Assembly: GCA_010692425.1 (NCBI GenBank)
Contig: JAAHHJ010000017.1
Span: 62,001-126,000, forward strand
Direction of reading: 5' to 3'
Origin: Symploca sp. SIO3C6
GTDB lineage: Bacteria > Cyanobacteriota > Cyanobacteriia > Cyanobacteriales > Coleofasciculaceae
Length of the DNA stretch: 64,000 nucleotides
Shown in pieces: positions 18,584-28,714 of the stretch (position 1 is the first letter of the stretch; the number at the start of each line of letters is the position of its first letter). Made by a program: the position numbers and the translations under genes. A model generated the notes under the pieces. The model had not been told where the DNA came from, did not search any database, and worked only from the letters and a program-made list of their open reading frames with translations.

Positions 18584-20527
18584 TCAAGGCTTCTTAGGTC
18601 CAGATAATTGAAAAACTAAATCACCAACCTCAACACTAAGATTACCTGTCTTCCAACCTAAATAAATTGGAGCTTTACCTTGAACAGGTTTGTAGAGTTC
18701 AAAATGTTGTGACCAGTTATGCTTGACACCATTACGAACAATAATTGGTAAATCATGTTGAGAATTATGTGTTAGTTTAAGACTGTTATTTTTGGTGCCA
18801 GTAAATTGCACTATCCCCTGAGAAACTTCACTTAAGTTTAATTTGCTTTTTGCCTTTACAGCTTGTTTAAAATCCTCATAACTGTCATGAGATTCCTTTT
18901 CACCGACTTCTAGGGCAAAACCAGCATAACCATTGCCCTTAGTTATTGCTTTGAGGGTTCGCTCTTGCTCATACTCCCTAGCAAACTTCTTTCTAGAAAT
19001 GGCAACTTCAGTATAGGAATTAAGATTAATTGGGCGTACAGCTAACCAGGTTTTCTCCAATTCAAAAAACCAAAAACCCTCTTCAGTCTCAGCTGTGGCA
19101 GTCTTAGGTAATTGAAAGAAAAATGGTTGATCTGAACTTGGTCTCAACCAAATAACTAAGTTACGATATTGCCCAATTTGATCACCTCGGTTTTTTCCTG
19201 GCTGAACCCACCCACCGCCAGTGTTAGCAACGAAATAATCAACACCGCGCTCAGAATTATCAGCCATCAACTTAAAAGTGCCAACATCACCATCACTGAA
19301 AGCACCTGCTAAGCTTCCTAGTTGATAGCTATTACCAAAGAAAGTTGTTTCCCAATAACCTGGCTGATCTTCTCCCCCTGGTTTCCAATTTTCATATACA
19401 GGTTTACTACTAAAGATTTCTATCGGCTTATCAAATTGCTTACGCGCTAAAGCTACAATTGCTTGTGGAGGTCGATAGTTACTGGTAATGACATGAATTG
19501 AATCTGGTTCTGGCTTAGGATTAGCAATGGCAGTATCACCAAAATAGAGCCAAAATAAACGGGCTGCCGTGGAACCATAAACTACATTAGCTCTACCGTA
19601 ATCGCGCTTAGTTGGGCCTCCCATACCACCACGATAATATTTAACAGCAGCAGCTGCTGACATCCAATCCAAGGCAGCTTTGCCCATTTGTTTCACTTCT
19701 GGGTCTTTGGCAAAATCGTAGAGATTGAGATAGGCAGCAAAGGTATGTCCGAGGTAATTCTCTGAATCCCATTCCCCCATACCAATGTTGTAAAGCGCCC
19801 AGACATAGCGTTGAATTTTCTGTTTATAGAGAAGCTTGGTGTCTTCATTACCAGTTTCCTCTGCCATCAAATAAACCGCTACCTCTCGCATTGCCCTGAG
19901 ATTGTCAGTATTGCGCCCATCTACCCAACCACCCCGCACATCAGGCCCCCAGCCATCGCCGCCTTTGCCCTTACCATAGATAGGGTGGGGCCGTCCTTTG
20001 GGTTCTGTTTCCGTCCACACCTTAGCCCCATCAAACATCCGTTGTTTATAGGTAGGATCGAGAAATTGACCCCAGAGAAAATATTTTCTCATTTGCCCTT
20101 TTAAGGTAAAAGAATAGTAGTAATCTATCCCTTCCGTATGTTTGTTATCATTAGTTTGGGCATCTTCTGATTGTAAAAATTTCAGCGCCTGTTGACGGTT
20201 GCCTGCTAGAAAGTCGAACATGGCACGGGGGTAAGAACGCTTCTCATTTTCCCCATTATTATTGCCATAGCTTTGACCAGCATAGTATTTAATTACTTCT
20301 TGAGCGCGATTTTGAAATTCTGCTTCTAACTCTGGAGTCCACTGGTTCTTATACTCGGACTCAATAGTTGCAGCTTCAATACCAATTATTTTAGCTGTGG
20401 AAGCTTTAACTGCCGTTTCTGTTTCCACAGATTTTGTCGTAGAGACGACTTGATCACTACAGCTAAGTATTGCACATGCTAATACAGAGGCTGCTATTGG
20501 ATAACGAGAAATACCTAGACTTTTCAT
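18584..20527 (-). CDS. putative lipoprotein, possible polysaccharide-active enzyme
   Basis: 647 aa; N-terminus MKSLGISRYPIAASVLACAILSCSD (lipobox-like ILSC); long aromatic-rich helical region followed by beta-rich C-terminus. Confidence 0.6.
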   Translation of the reverse strand: MKSLGISRYPIAASVLACAILSCSDQVVSTTKSVETETAVKASTAKIIGIEAATIESEYKNQWTPELEAEFQNRAQEVIKYYAGQSYGNNNGENEKRSYPRAMFDFLAGNRQQALKFLQSEDAQTNDNKHTEGIDYYYSFTLKGQMRKYFLWGQFLDPTYKQRMFDGAKVWTETEPKGRPHPIYGKGKGGDGWGPDVRGGWVDGRNTDNLRAMREVAVYLMAEETGNEDTKLLYKQKIQRYVWALYNIGMGEWDSENYLGHTFAAYLNLYDFAKDPEVKQMGKAALDWMSAAAAVKYYRGGMGGPTKRDYGRANVVYGSTAARLFWLYFGDTAIANPKPEPDSIHVITSNYRPPQAIVALARKQFDKPIEIFSSKPVYENWKPGGEDQPGYWETTFFGNSYQLGSLAGAFSDGDVGTFKLMADNSERGVDYFVANTGGGWVQPGKNRGDQIGQYRNLVIWLRPSSDQPFFFQLPKTATAETEEGFWFFELEKTWLAVRPINLNSYTEVAISRKKFAREYEQERTLKAITKGNGYAGFALEVGEKESHDSYEDFKQAVKAKSKLNLSEVSQGIVQFTGTKNNSLKLTHNSQHDLPIIVRNGVKHNWSQHFELYKPVQGKAPIYLGWKTGNLSVEVGDLVFQLSGPKKP

Positions 20528-20663
20528 CTTTCAATCCCTGCTGGGGATTATATACCGCTGAAAATGCTTAAGTAATAGACGAAAAGCTAGTCAAATTTGT
20601 TTCATCCTAACAATTAGATTTATTCTGAACTCCTGTAACTCTTGAACTCCACTCAACGATAAA

Positions 20664-21266
20664 TCACTGCTTAACTTGAGCTCCATGACTGCGAGGATCA
20701 TCCTGACTAGTTGTTTGGGTCGATACAGGAGACTCAAAAGTAGAAACTTCTCCGCTACCTTGGGTATAAGGTAGAGGTAAACTAGCTACCAAAGCATCTA
20801 AATTTGCCTTCAGAATTGTCTTGGGCTGTTCCCCAATCGTCTGGGCAATAACTTGTCCATCTTCACCTAAAAACACAAAATGAGGAATTCCATCCACCCG
20901 ATAATTGAGAATTTCTGGTAGCCACTTACTGTTATCCACATTCAACATCACAAAATTCACCGAGTCAGCATACTCCTGTTTCAGCTCCCCCAAATCCTGC
21001 GCCATGGCCTGACAAGTGCTACACCAGTTAGCATAAAACTCCATTAACGTTGGTTTACCACTGCTGAGTGCTACTGGCAGTGGCGTGGCTTCTTTTGCTT
21101 GGGCTTCAAGGGAAGCCACACCAGTCTCAGTTTTCAATCCCAAGAAGAGAGTAACACCAAGAGCGATCGCTACCATGGCAATCAGAAAATTTCTGATCCT
21201 AGTGCCACTAGAGATTTCAGATTTCTGGAGGGATGTGGTTTCTGAGTCAGAGGAATTCGCTGTCAT
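20664..21266 (-). CDS. txlA: membrane-anchored thioredoxin-like protein (TxlA/HCF164 type)
   Basis: N-terminal TM, then LMEFYANWCSTCQAMAQDL...VNFVMLNVDNSKWLPEILNYRVDGIPHFVFL. Confidence 0.88.
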   Translation of the reverse strand: MTANSSDSETTSLQKSEISSGTRIRNFLIAMVAIALGVTLFLGLKTETGVASLEAQAKEATPLPVALSSGKPTLMEFYANWCSTCQAMAQDLGELKQEYADSVNFVMLNVDNSKWLPEILNYRVDGIPHFVFLGEDGQVIAQTIGEQPKTILKANLDALVASLPLPYTQGSGEVSTFESPVSTQTTSQDDPRSHGAQVKQ

Positions 21267-21336
21267 GGTTAATCCAACTTATAGGTGCTAAATATGATTT
21301 ATCTAAAAGTATCTACCAGAATTACTGTAACAATTT

Positions 21337-21741
21337 ATGAAAAAACGGTTAACACTAATCTTTCCTAAAAACACTGTTCAGATGCCAATTACCTATCGGC
21401 TAGCAAAGGATTTCAATGTCGCAGCAAATATTATTCGCGCCCAAGTTGCACCCAATCGCATGGGCACCCTGGTGGTAGAACTTTTGGGTGATATTGATCA
21501 GTTAGATGCTGCAATAGAATGGATGCGCTCAATTGATGTTAATGTTTCCCTGGTTGGTCGTGAGATTGTAATTGATGAAGATTCCTGTGTTGATTGCGGC
21601 TTATGCACTGGTGTCTGTCCCACCCAAGCCCTAACTCTTGACCAGAAGACATTTAAGCTCAATTTTAATCGCTCCCGTTGCATTGTGTGCGAGCAATGCG
21701 TTCCTACCTGTCCAGTTCAAGCAATTTCTACCAATCTCTAG
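21337..21741 (+). CDS. NIL domain / 4Fe-4S ferredoxin-type protein
   Basis: NIL domain then CVDCGLCTGVCPTQAL and CIVCEQCVPTCPVQAI clusters. Confidence 0.9.
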   Translation: MKKRLTLIFPKNTVQMPITYRLAKDFNVAANIIRAQVAPNRMGTLVVELLGDIDQLDAAIEWMRSIDVNVSLVGREIVIDEDSCVDCGLCTGVCPTQALTLDQKTFKLNFNRSRCIVCEQCVPTCPVQAISTNL

Positions 21742-21801
21742 TTGTTGCTGAGGATATTATTAGCAAACAACTAATGGCTAAGATTTTTCGCTAAAAAAAT
21801 C

Positions 21802-22401
21802 TTAGCCATTGTTGTTAGAGAGCCATTTAACCAGCAAAAACCCAGAGCCAAATGCTGTCAGTAAAATTGTGATAATAACCACAACCAACAGCCAACCATT
21901 TACATCTGAACTTCCCTCTGAGGAATTAGGACGACGGTAACGCTCTTCTTCCTGTTCAAATACTAATGTTTCTCCATATGGGGAAGTATTTGTTTCCGAT
22001 TGATGGGACTCTCTGGGAAACTCAACCTCTGGAGTTGCTGTTGTATTTCGAGGCAAAGGTGCGGTTGTAGCTGGCGGTGATGGCGACGGTATAGCTGAAC
22101 CATCACTAGACTTTCCGTGCTGGCTAACTGGTTTTAGGGAAGCTACAACCTGCTGTAAATGCTGGGCTGACTTAACGACTTTTTCAACTTCCTGGTGCAG
22201 TAGTTGGTTTTGTTTGACTAATTGCTGATTTTGATTGTTCAGGGATTCAAGCCTTGCCCGTGCCGTCTGCAACTCAGCTGCCAATTCTCGATAGACGGAA
22301 ATTGGTACTGAAGGGCGATAGGAACTAGCTACTGTTGATGGCTTCATGCTTTCAGCCACAGGTTTTGCCATAGAAGTATTGATCTGAGAATGGGAGGTCA
22401 T
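21802..22401 (-). CDS. hypothetical coiled-coil protein with C-terminal TM
   Basis: 199 aa; coiled coil ELAAELQTARARLESLNNQNQQLVKQNQLLHQEVEKV and TM WLLVVVIITILLTAFGSGFLLVKW. Confidence 0.75.
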   Translation of the reverse strand: MTSHSQINTSMAKPVAESMKPSTVASSYRPSVPISVYRELAAELQTARARLESLNNQNQQLVKQNQLLHQEVEKVVKSAQHLQQVVASLKPVSQHGKSSDGSAIPSPSPPATTAPLPRNTTATPEVEFPRESHQSETNTSPYGETLVFEQEEERYRRPNSSEGSSDVNGWLLVVVIITILLTAFGSGFLLVKWLSNNNG

Positions 22402-22410
22402 AGGAAATTT

Positions 22411-22780
22411 GACATCTTCCCAGCGCTAAAAGCGCGGGATTCCTAAACCTCGCGATTTAGGTTTCTGCTTCTTCCACATCTGCGTACACTACCAACTCGC
22501 GTTAGTTATGTCCCCGTCTTACATCATGTCCACAGACTTTCGACCCATTGCAGAGTCCCGATTCCGCAAGCCCTGCGGTACGGAGTCTTACAAGAGTGGT
22601 ACTTGTTGCTTAGGCTTTTTACCAAGCTTTGCATTCCTAGCCGGAACGCCCTAAACCTAGTTTTTCAAGGTGCTAATACCTACTGCTTGGTTTTCGCGCT
22701 TCGGTATCTCTCGATTGTACAACGGCGGTGGAGGCGCGGCTTTCCTCCCATCAGTAAAACCGAGGGTTGACCGCCGCGAA
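22411..22780 (-). mobile_element. ORF-less IS605-superfamily-like element with candidate omegaRNA/reRNA
   Basis: Minus strand ends with GGAATCCCGCGCTTTTAGCGCTGGGAAGATGTC (TnpB-type right end); other end 22730..22780 matches 37741..37791 (reverse complement) at 45/51 by eye; no ORF; interior hairpins CCGCA-AGCCC-TGCGG, CCTAAA..TTTAGG, ACCAAGC..GCTTGGT. Confidence 0.65.
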
Positions 22781-22889
22781 ATTAGATGAAAACGCATGTA
22801 AGGCAAGAATAGTTTAACTACCCGGATCTAGCAAAGCTTAATCACGAAAATGATCTCCTAACTCGGATGAATCAGAGACTCCTTCTTCT

Positions 22890-23708
22890 TCAAGTTTGCA
22901 AAAGTGGAAAGAAATGTCCCAGCGGACCACAGCCTTGACCTATATCCAGGGCGTATTTCAGAGCAGTTGTCACATAATCCTTTGCTAATCGTACTGCAGT
23001 GAGTGGTTCCTTTCCTAGTGCCAGATTGGCTGCGATCGCACTACTGAGAGTACAACCAGTACCATGAGTATTAGATGTCTCCACTAGCTCTGTTTCAAGG
23101 GTTAATAACTCTTTACCATCAAACCAGATATCAACACCACGATTTTTACCAGTCATTGCTCCCCCTTTAACTAAAACTGCCTGCGGGCCTAATTGATAAA
23201 TGTCTTTGGCAGCTGTACACATATCATCAAAGGTATTAATCGCCAAACCGCTTAGTATTTGTGCTTCGTAGAAATTTGGCGTCACAATTGTAGCCATCGG
23301 GATCACTATATCCCTTAAACAAGCTACGGCATGATCATCAATCAGTTGATCCCCAGTACGTGATACCATTACTGGGTCAACCACCAAATTATTCAAACCC
23401 AGACTTTTCCAAGTCGATGCCACGGCATTCATAATTTCCTGGTTGAGCAACATCCCAGTTTTAGCTGCTTGTACGCCAAGATCACTAACAACCGCCTCAA
23501 TTTGGGAAACTACTGCTGCGCTGGGTAAAGCCTCAACTCGGGTAACGCTGTGAGTATTCTGTGAAGTCACACAAGTTAGAGCACTGGTGCCATGAACGCA
23601 ATGAAAAGCAAATGTCTTCAAATCTGCCTGAATGCCAGCACCGCCACCGCTATCGGAACCAGCAATTGTGAGAACAATCGGTATATTGGATTGAGCTTGG
23701 TGCCTCAT
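22890..23708 (-). CDS. thiD: hydroxymethylpyrimidine/phosphomethylpyrimidine kinase
   Basis: VLTIAGSDSGGGAGIQADLKTF, DPVMVSRTGDQL, NTHGTGCTLSSAIAANLALG. Confidence 0.96.
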   Translation of the reverse strand: MRHQAQSNIPIVLTIAGSDSGGGAGIQADLKTFAFHCVHGTSALTCVTSQNTHSVTRVEALPSAAVVSQIEAVVSDLGVQAAKTGMLLNQEIMNAVASTWKSLGLNNLVVDPVMVSRTGDQLIDDHAVACLRDIVIPMATIVTPNFYEAQILSGLAINTFDDMCTAAKDIYQLGPQAVLVKGGAMTGKNRGVDIWFDGKELLTLETELVETSNTHGTGCTLSSAIAANLALGKEPLTAVRLAKDYVTTALKYALDIGQGCGPLGHFFPLLQT

Positions 23709-23880
23709 ATAGTAGCAGTTTTGATAATTACACTAATCCTGGTTTTGAGGCTTTGAGGCAACAAACAGGATTTTTATATATTCCACTAAATTACTTCTAC
23801 GCCATAACAAAAAAATTCCCCGACTTTCAGCTGTGAGGATAAAATAAAGTAAGAATTCCTATAAGTGCTACTGATTATCC

Positions 23881-25146
23881 CTATCTCTTGGGACGACGCC
23901 TTTGCAGAAATTCTGGAATATCCAGGTCTGTTGTTCTACCCTTAGGATCTGGTGCAACCGCAGGTGGTCTAGGGGGCGTTTCCAAAAATCTCCTTCCTGG
24001 ACGTGAAGCTTCCTTCGTAACTGGCGCAGGGGGAGCTTCGTTGCTAAAACCAGTGGCAATTACAGTAATTACAATCTCGCCTTGGAGCCTATCATCAATC
24101 ACCGCTCCAAAGATAATATTGGCATTGGGATCAACAACTTCATAGATAGTTTCAGCAGCGTCGTTAACTTCATGCAGGGTTAAATCACCACCCCCAGTAA
24201 TATTAAGTACAACGCCTCTGGCTCCTTCTATTGAAGACTCAATGAGGGGAGAATTAATCGCTGCAGTGGCTGCCTCTCTAGCGCGGGACTTGCCGGAACC
24301 AGTACCGATCCCCATCAAAGCTGAACCGGCATCTGCCATTACTGCTCGGACATCAGCAAAGTCAACGTTTACCAAACCAGGAATCGTAATAATATCAGAA
24401 ATCCCTTGTACCCCTTGACGTAGAATATCGTCGGCAACTGTAAATGCTTGCTGTACTGGCATTTCGGCAGGAATAACCGATAAAAGTTGATTGTTAGGAA
24501 TAACAATCAAGGTATCCACTCTACTTTGCAATGCCGCAATTCCCTCTTCTGCTTGAGAGGTACGACGGCGTCCCTCAAAGGTAAAAGGGCGGGTAACTAC
24601 ACCCACGGTTAAGGCACCCATTTCCTTCGCCACTTCTGCTACTATCGGCGCTGCACCTGTACCTGTGCCCCCTCCCATGCCAGCAGTAATGAATACGAGG
24701 TCACTACCCTCTAGAGCATGGGCAATTTCTTCGCGAGATTCTTCAGCAGCTTTCTGACCAATTGCTGGATTACCACCTGCACCCAAACCTCGCGTCAATT
24801 TTTGACCCATTTGCAAGCGTTTGGGGGAAGATGTTTGAGCAAGTGCTTGAGCATCTGTGTTGATTGACCAAAACTCAACCCCAGCAACCTCACTAGCGAT
24901 CATGCGGTTAACTGCATTCCCGCCACCCCCACCGACACCAATGACTTTAATTTTCGCAACGCTACCTGGCACGATATTGTTACTCCTAGTTTCTTCCCTA
25001 GGTATCCCCTGAGAATCAGGCATTTTGCCAAATTGCAGACCAGAGTTACTGAAGGGATGAGTATTATCCACTTCAACTGAGAGTTCGGATTGCCCGTTGA
25101 TACGAGAGCTTTGATAGTCCAGCTTTAGTTTACTATTAAGCGTCAT
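23881..25146 (-). CDS. ftsZ: cell division protein FtsZ
   Basis: [32 protein letters not shown]-terminal [15 protein letters not shown]. Confidence 0.98.
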   Translation of the reverse strand: MTLNSKLKLDYQSSRINGQSELSVEVDNTHPFSNSGLQFGKMPDSQGIPREETRSNNIVPGSVAKIKVIGVGGGGGNAVNRMIASEVAGVEFWSINTDAQALAQTSSPKRLQMGQKLTRGLGAGGNPAIGQKAAEESREEIAHALEGSDLVFITAGMGGGTGTGAAPIVAEVAKEMGALTVGVVTRPFTFEGRRRTSQAEEGIAALQSRVDTLIVIPNNQLLSVIPAEMPVQQAFTVADDILRQGVQGISDIITIPGLVNVDFADVRAVMADAGSALMGIGTGSGKSRAREAATAAINSPLIESSIEGARGVVLNITGGGDLTLHEVNDAAETIYEVVDPNANIIFGAVIDDRLQGEIVITVIATGFSNEAPPAPVTKEASRPGRRFLETPPRPPAVAPDPKGRTTDLDIPEFLQRRRPKR

Positions 25147-25453
25147 TGCAATAGGTCAGGGTCATTAATTAACTTTATCAGTTAAGGGTAACAATCTGAG
25201 TTAACTATAGAGTAAGTTGATAGAAAAACCAACGAAGGTTGAAGCCAAAGTCTTTCGTCTTTAAAAGCAGGTGGCAGGAATTACCGGAGTACAATCTTCG
25301 AGCTAGTCACCAAAACATAGTCAAGATCAGGTACAGTACCGTATATGTTATACTAGGTAGCTATCTAGATTTACCGGGAAAGAGCCTCACCATATATAGC
25401 TTGTCTGGCAATCCCTCCCCAACCTCTTCCGTAGGGAAGTGTAGGGAACTTTA

Positions 25454-26293
25454 CTAATTGCTAGCTTCGACAAGCTCATTTCCATTGGTCATTTGAATCG
25501 CTGGAAAGTCGGGATCATTGAGGTCAATATAGGCCATTTGGCTTGGTTGCACGTGAGTTGGTAATTCTCGCATGCGGTCTAGGATGCCTAATTGTTCGGT
25601 AAATCGTGAAGTGTAAGGACCAAAATGCACGTCTCCTAAATCGGTTTTCAGAATTAAATTGTCTGGGTTTTGCCAATCGATCTCGAACACCTGGATTGGA
25701 GAACGACTTACAGCTTGGTAAAGTTCTTTCCAGTGAGGGCGATATTGCTGCCAAGAACCAATAATTTTAAGTTTAGGTAAATCTAGATTTTCTTCAAGTG
25801 AGCTATAGCTCTTAGCTGGCATCCAGACGCCACCTTCATCTAGCAAACCCAATTGTGATCCAGAATTGGTAGTTTCGGTGTTTTGGGTGAAACTAGGTTG
25901 AGCAATTGCCACTGGTAAACGCTCTTTAACTCGTATCTTCAGTCCTGGTGGTACAAGTTGGCGGCTAACAGTAGCCTCGGCAATGGGAACTTGAGACTCC
26001 AGGGAAGCAGCTAGATTTTGCGGTTCAACTCGCAATAAAGATTGAGGGTAAGACAAGGGCAGTAGTGAGCGAATAGCCCTCTTAGAAAGCAAGCTGTTGC
26101 CTTCTATAATTATCTGTTCCGGCTGACTAATCACCCAATCTGGCAAGGTAATCGCCCAAATCAAGCTACTTGCCATACCGCCAACCAATAGAGAGCGCCA
26201 AATTGCCTGGCAGGATTTAATCTGGCGTGTTCGCTGTAGCTTTTTGCGCCTGCTGACCATTTGTGCGTGAGAAACTGATGCAATGTTTGCCAT
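25454..26293 (-). CDS. ftsQ: FtsQ/DivIB-like division protein
   Basis: Single TM then POTRA-like IEGNSLLSKRAIRSLLPLSYPQSLLRVEPQNLAASLESQVPIAEATVSRQLVPPGLKIRVKERLPVA; immediately upstream of ftsZ. Confidence 0.87.
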   Translation of the reverse strand: MANIASVSHAQMVSRRKKLQRTRQIKSCQAIWRSLLVGGMASSLIWAITLPDWVISQPEQIIIEGNSLLSKRAIRSLLPLSYPQSLLRVEPQNLAASLESQVPIAEATVSRQLVPPGLKIRVKERLPVAIAQPSFTQNTETTNSGSQLGLLDEGGVWMPAKSYSSLEENLDLPKLKIIGSWQQYRPHWKELYQAVSRSPIQVFEIDWQNPDNLILKTDLGDVHFGPYTSRFTEQLGILDRMRELPTHVQPSQMAYIDLNDPDFPAIQMTNGNELVEASN

Positions 26294-26768
26294 CTATTAC
26301 CGACGGGTTCAACAAGGATGTAAATTCAAAGATGTTGTTTTTCCTTAAAGGTAGAGTAAAAAGGCGCTGGTTGTAACCCTGGCGACCTTACTTATCTGAA
26401 CTAATTAGCCGTTGATTAACCCACGATACTTTTATCATTTAACCACCCCTTTTCCAGAGTGTCGTAAATTATGTCAACTATTGCGATTAAATCGATTAAC
26501 TCTGGTAATGACCATCATTTGCATCTTGTTGAAAAGAACCCAATCATAGCACCATAACTATGGTGGCTATAATACTAGACCTCTGGTTAAAAGATTCTTT
26601 GGCAAAAGGCAAGGGCAAGGAACCAGCTTAAAAAGCAAGGGACTTGCTATGACCTTTCCCCAACTCAATTAACTTCGACAATGGGGCCCTTAGCGTCCAT
26701 CAAAAAGTCTACTCTCAGTTGCAGGCGCTAAAAATCAGGTTTAACTCCTGCAACTGGCTCCCAGATTA

Positions 26769-28124
26769 GTGAGTACTCAAGACTCCTGCATGAATATGAC
26801 CATGAAACTGCATCTACCAACATTTTTCAAAGCTTGTAACCCTGCTAAAACTCTAGTTATGGGTAATCCGTCCGATTCCCAGTACTATATAGATTTTTCT
26901 TCTGTACGGGGCGGCAAGATTATCGAAGCTTTAGGTCGAACTATCACCCGTCTCTCTCCAGACGAACCCACCTGTCAACTGTTTACAGGACATATTGGTT
27001 GCGGTAAATCCACAGAATTGTTTCGACTTAAAGCTCAGTTGGAACAGGAAGATTTTCATGTAGTTTATTTTGAGTCCTCTCAAGATTTAGATATGGCCGA
27101 TGTTGATATCAGCGATATTTTGCTCAGCATCGCCAGATCCGTCAGCGAAAGCCTCGAAGAAATTGGCATTCACTTGAAACCAGGGTACTTTAGCAATTTA
27201 TTCAACGACATCAAAAACTTTTTGCAAACTCCGATTGAACTCTCAGCTGAGGCTGAACTTTCTGTAGGAATTGGCAAAATAACTGCCAAAACTAAAGACA
27301 GCCCTCAGATGCGTGAACAACTCAGACAACACTTGGAGCCACGTACCCAAGGCATTTTGAGTGCTATTAATGAAGAAGTCCTCGCTCAAGGTATTAAACA
27401 ACTAAAGCGGCGTGGCAAACAGGGTTTAGTGGTAATTATTGATAATCTTGATCGGGTTGATCCCCGACCTGTACATGGTAAGCGATCGCAACCAGAATAC
27501 CTCTTTATCGACCGTGGTTCTCAGTTGCGTAGTTTAAACTGTCATGTTGTTTACACCTTGCCCTTAGCTTTGATGTTCTCTAACGAATACGAAGCTTTAA
27601 AAAATCGTGTAGGGGGTGGTGTTGCTCCCAAGGTATTGCCGATGGTGCCGATACAATCACGAGATGGTAGTGAGTTGCCCGAAGGTATGGGTTTGTTACG
27701 ACAGTTAGTACTGGCAAGGGCTTTTCCTCAGGTAAAACCCCAACAACGGCTGCAATTAATTCCAGAGGTTTTTGATCATCCTGATACTCTTGACCGTATG
27801 TGCCGTATCAGTGGTGGTCATGTCCGCAACTTGTTAGGGCTATTATATAACTGCTTGCAACAGGAAGACCCACCCTTCTCTCGCAGTTGCTTAGAGAGTG
27901 TGATTAAGGGCTACCGCGATGATCTGACTCTCGCAGTTGATGAGATGGAATGGGAGTTATTATCTCAAGTTGTACAGCAGCAAAATGTCAAGGGTGAAAA
28001 AGAATATCAAACCTTATTGCGGAGTATGTTTGTCTATGAATATCGGGATGAATTAGGGCGCTGGTTTGGGATCAACCCAGCTTTAGCAGAAACAGGCAAA
28101 ATTCCAGTTATGGGTAAACTTTGA
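26769..28124 (+). CDS. P-loop ATPase (AAA/STAND-like)
   Basis: Walker A GHIGCGKSTELF, Walker B LVVIIDNLDRVD; SGGHVRNLLGLLYNC C-terminal region. Confidence 0.8.
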   Translation: MSTQDSCMNMTMKLHLPTFFKACNPAKTLVMGNPSDSQYYIDFSSVRGGKIIEALGRTITRLSPDEPTCQLFTGHIGCGKSTELFRLKAQLEQEDFHVVYFESSQDLDMADVDISDILLSIARSVSESLEEIGIHLKPGYFSNLFNDIKNFLQTPIELSAEAELSVGIGKITAKTKDSPQMREQLRQHLEPRTQGILSAINEEVLAQGIKQLKRRGKQGLVVIIDNLDRVDPRPVHGKRSQPEYLFIDRGSQLRSLNCHVVYTLPLALMFSNEYEALKNRVGGGVAPKVLPMVPIQSRDGSELPEGMGLLRQLVLARAFPQVKPQQRLQLIPEVFDHPDTLDRMCRISGGHVRNLLGLLYNCLQQEDPPFSRSCLESVIKGYRDDLTLAVDEMEWELLSQVVQQQNVKGEKEYQTLLRSMFVYEYRDELGRWFGINPALAETGKIPVMGKL

Positions 28125-28714
28125 AGCCTTAAAAAGGTTAAAGGGGATGAACGAAATTTTTGGTAGGACTTCTAGCTAAGTATTTAAAGAATTCCCCCAC
28201 ACTCCCCACACCTCCCACCCCTTTTTTCGCTCACCCGGTTAAAGGGACGAAAAGCACCTTTGTTTTTAACCCTTTAACCTTTGTCCAAAAAAATATTAAC
28301 ATGCATTTTTACAACGAATTAAGGGTATCAGAACAAGACTGACCTGATTTATGTTACATTCGTTTACAAGTTAATAATTTATTCAGAAAATAGTTGATAT
28401 GACTGATATTAAGGCTTAAGCCTTGAGGTAGAGTCACAGGCTATATCATTACTCTAAACTACGGCTAAATATGTTATTGGCTGAGTTAGCAAAATTTCAT
28501 TGCTCAACTAACGCAAATCCACAACATATTCTAGTATCTGGCACTGGCAATTATCGGCAATTAATTTTGATTAATGCCTCAAAGGCAATTCATTGATAAA
28601 ATCTAGGCTGTAAAGCCTGGGTAAAGCCAAATTGTCATTTTCCTCCACATATGCAAATAAGACCTGGTTGCTGGTTTTTAAACACCAGTAAAACTCAAAA
28701 GTTTTGATGATTGA

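Noticed and set aside
28237-28279. GGTTAAAGGG...CCCTTTAACC inverted repeat after the ATPase gene
   Set aside because: Simple 10-bp stem-loop in the 3' region; best explained as an ordinary terminator or 3' end hairpin.
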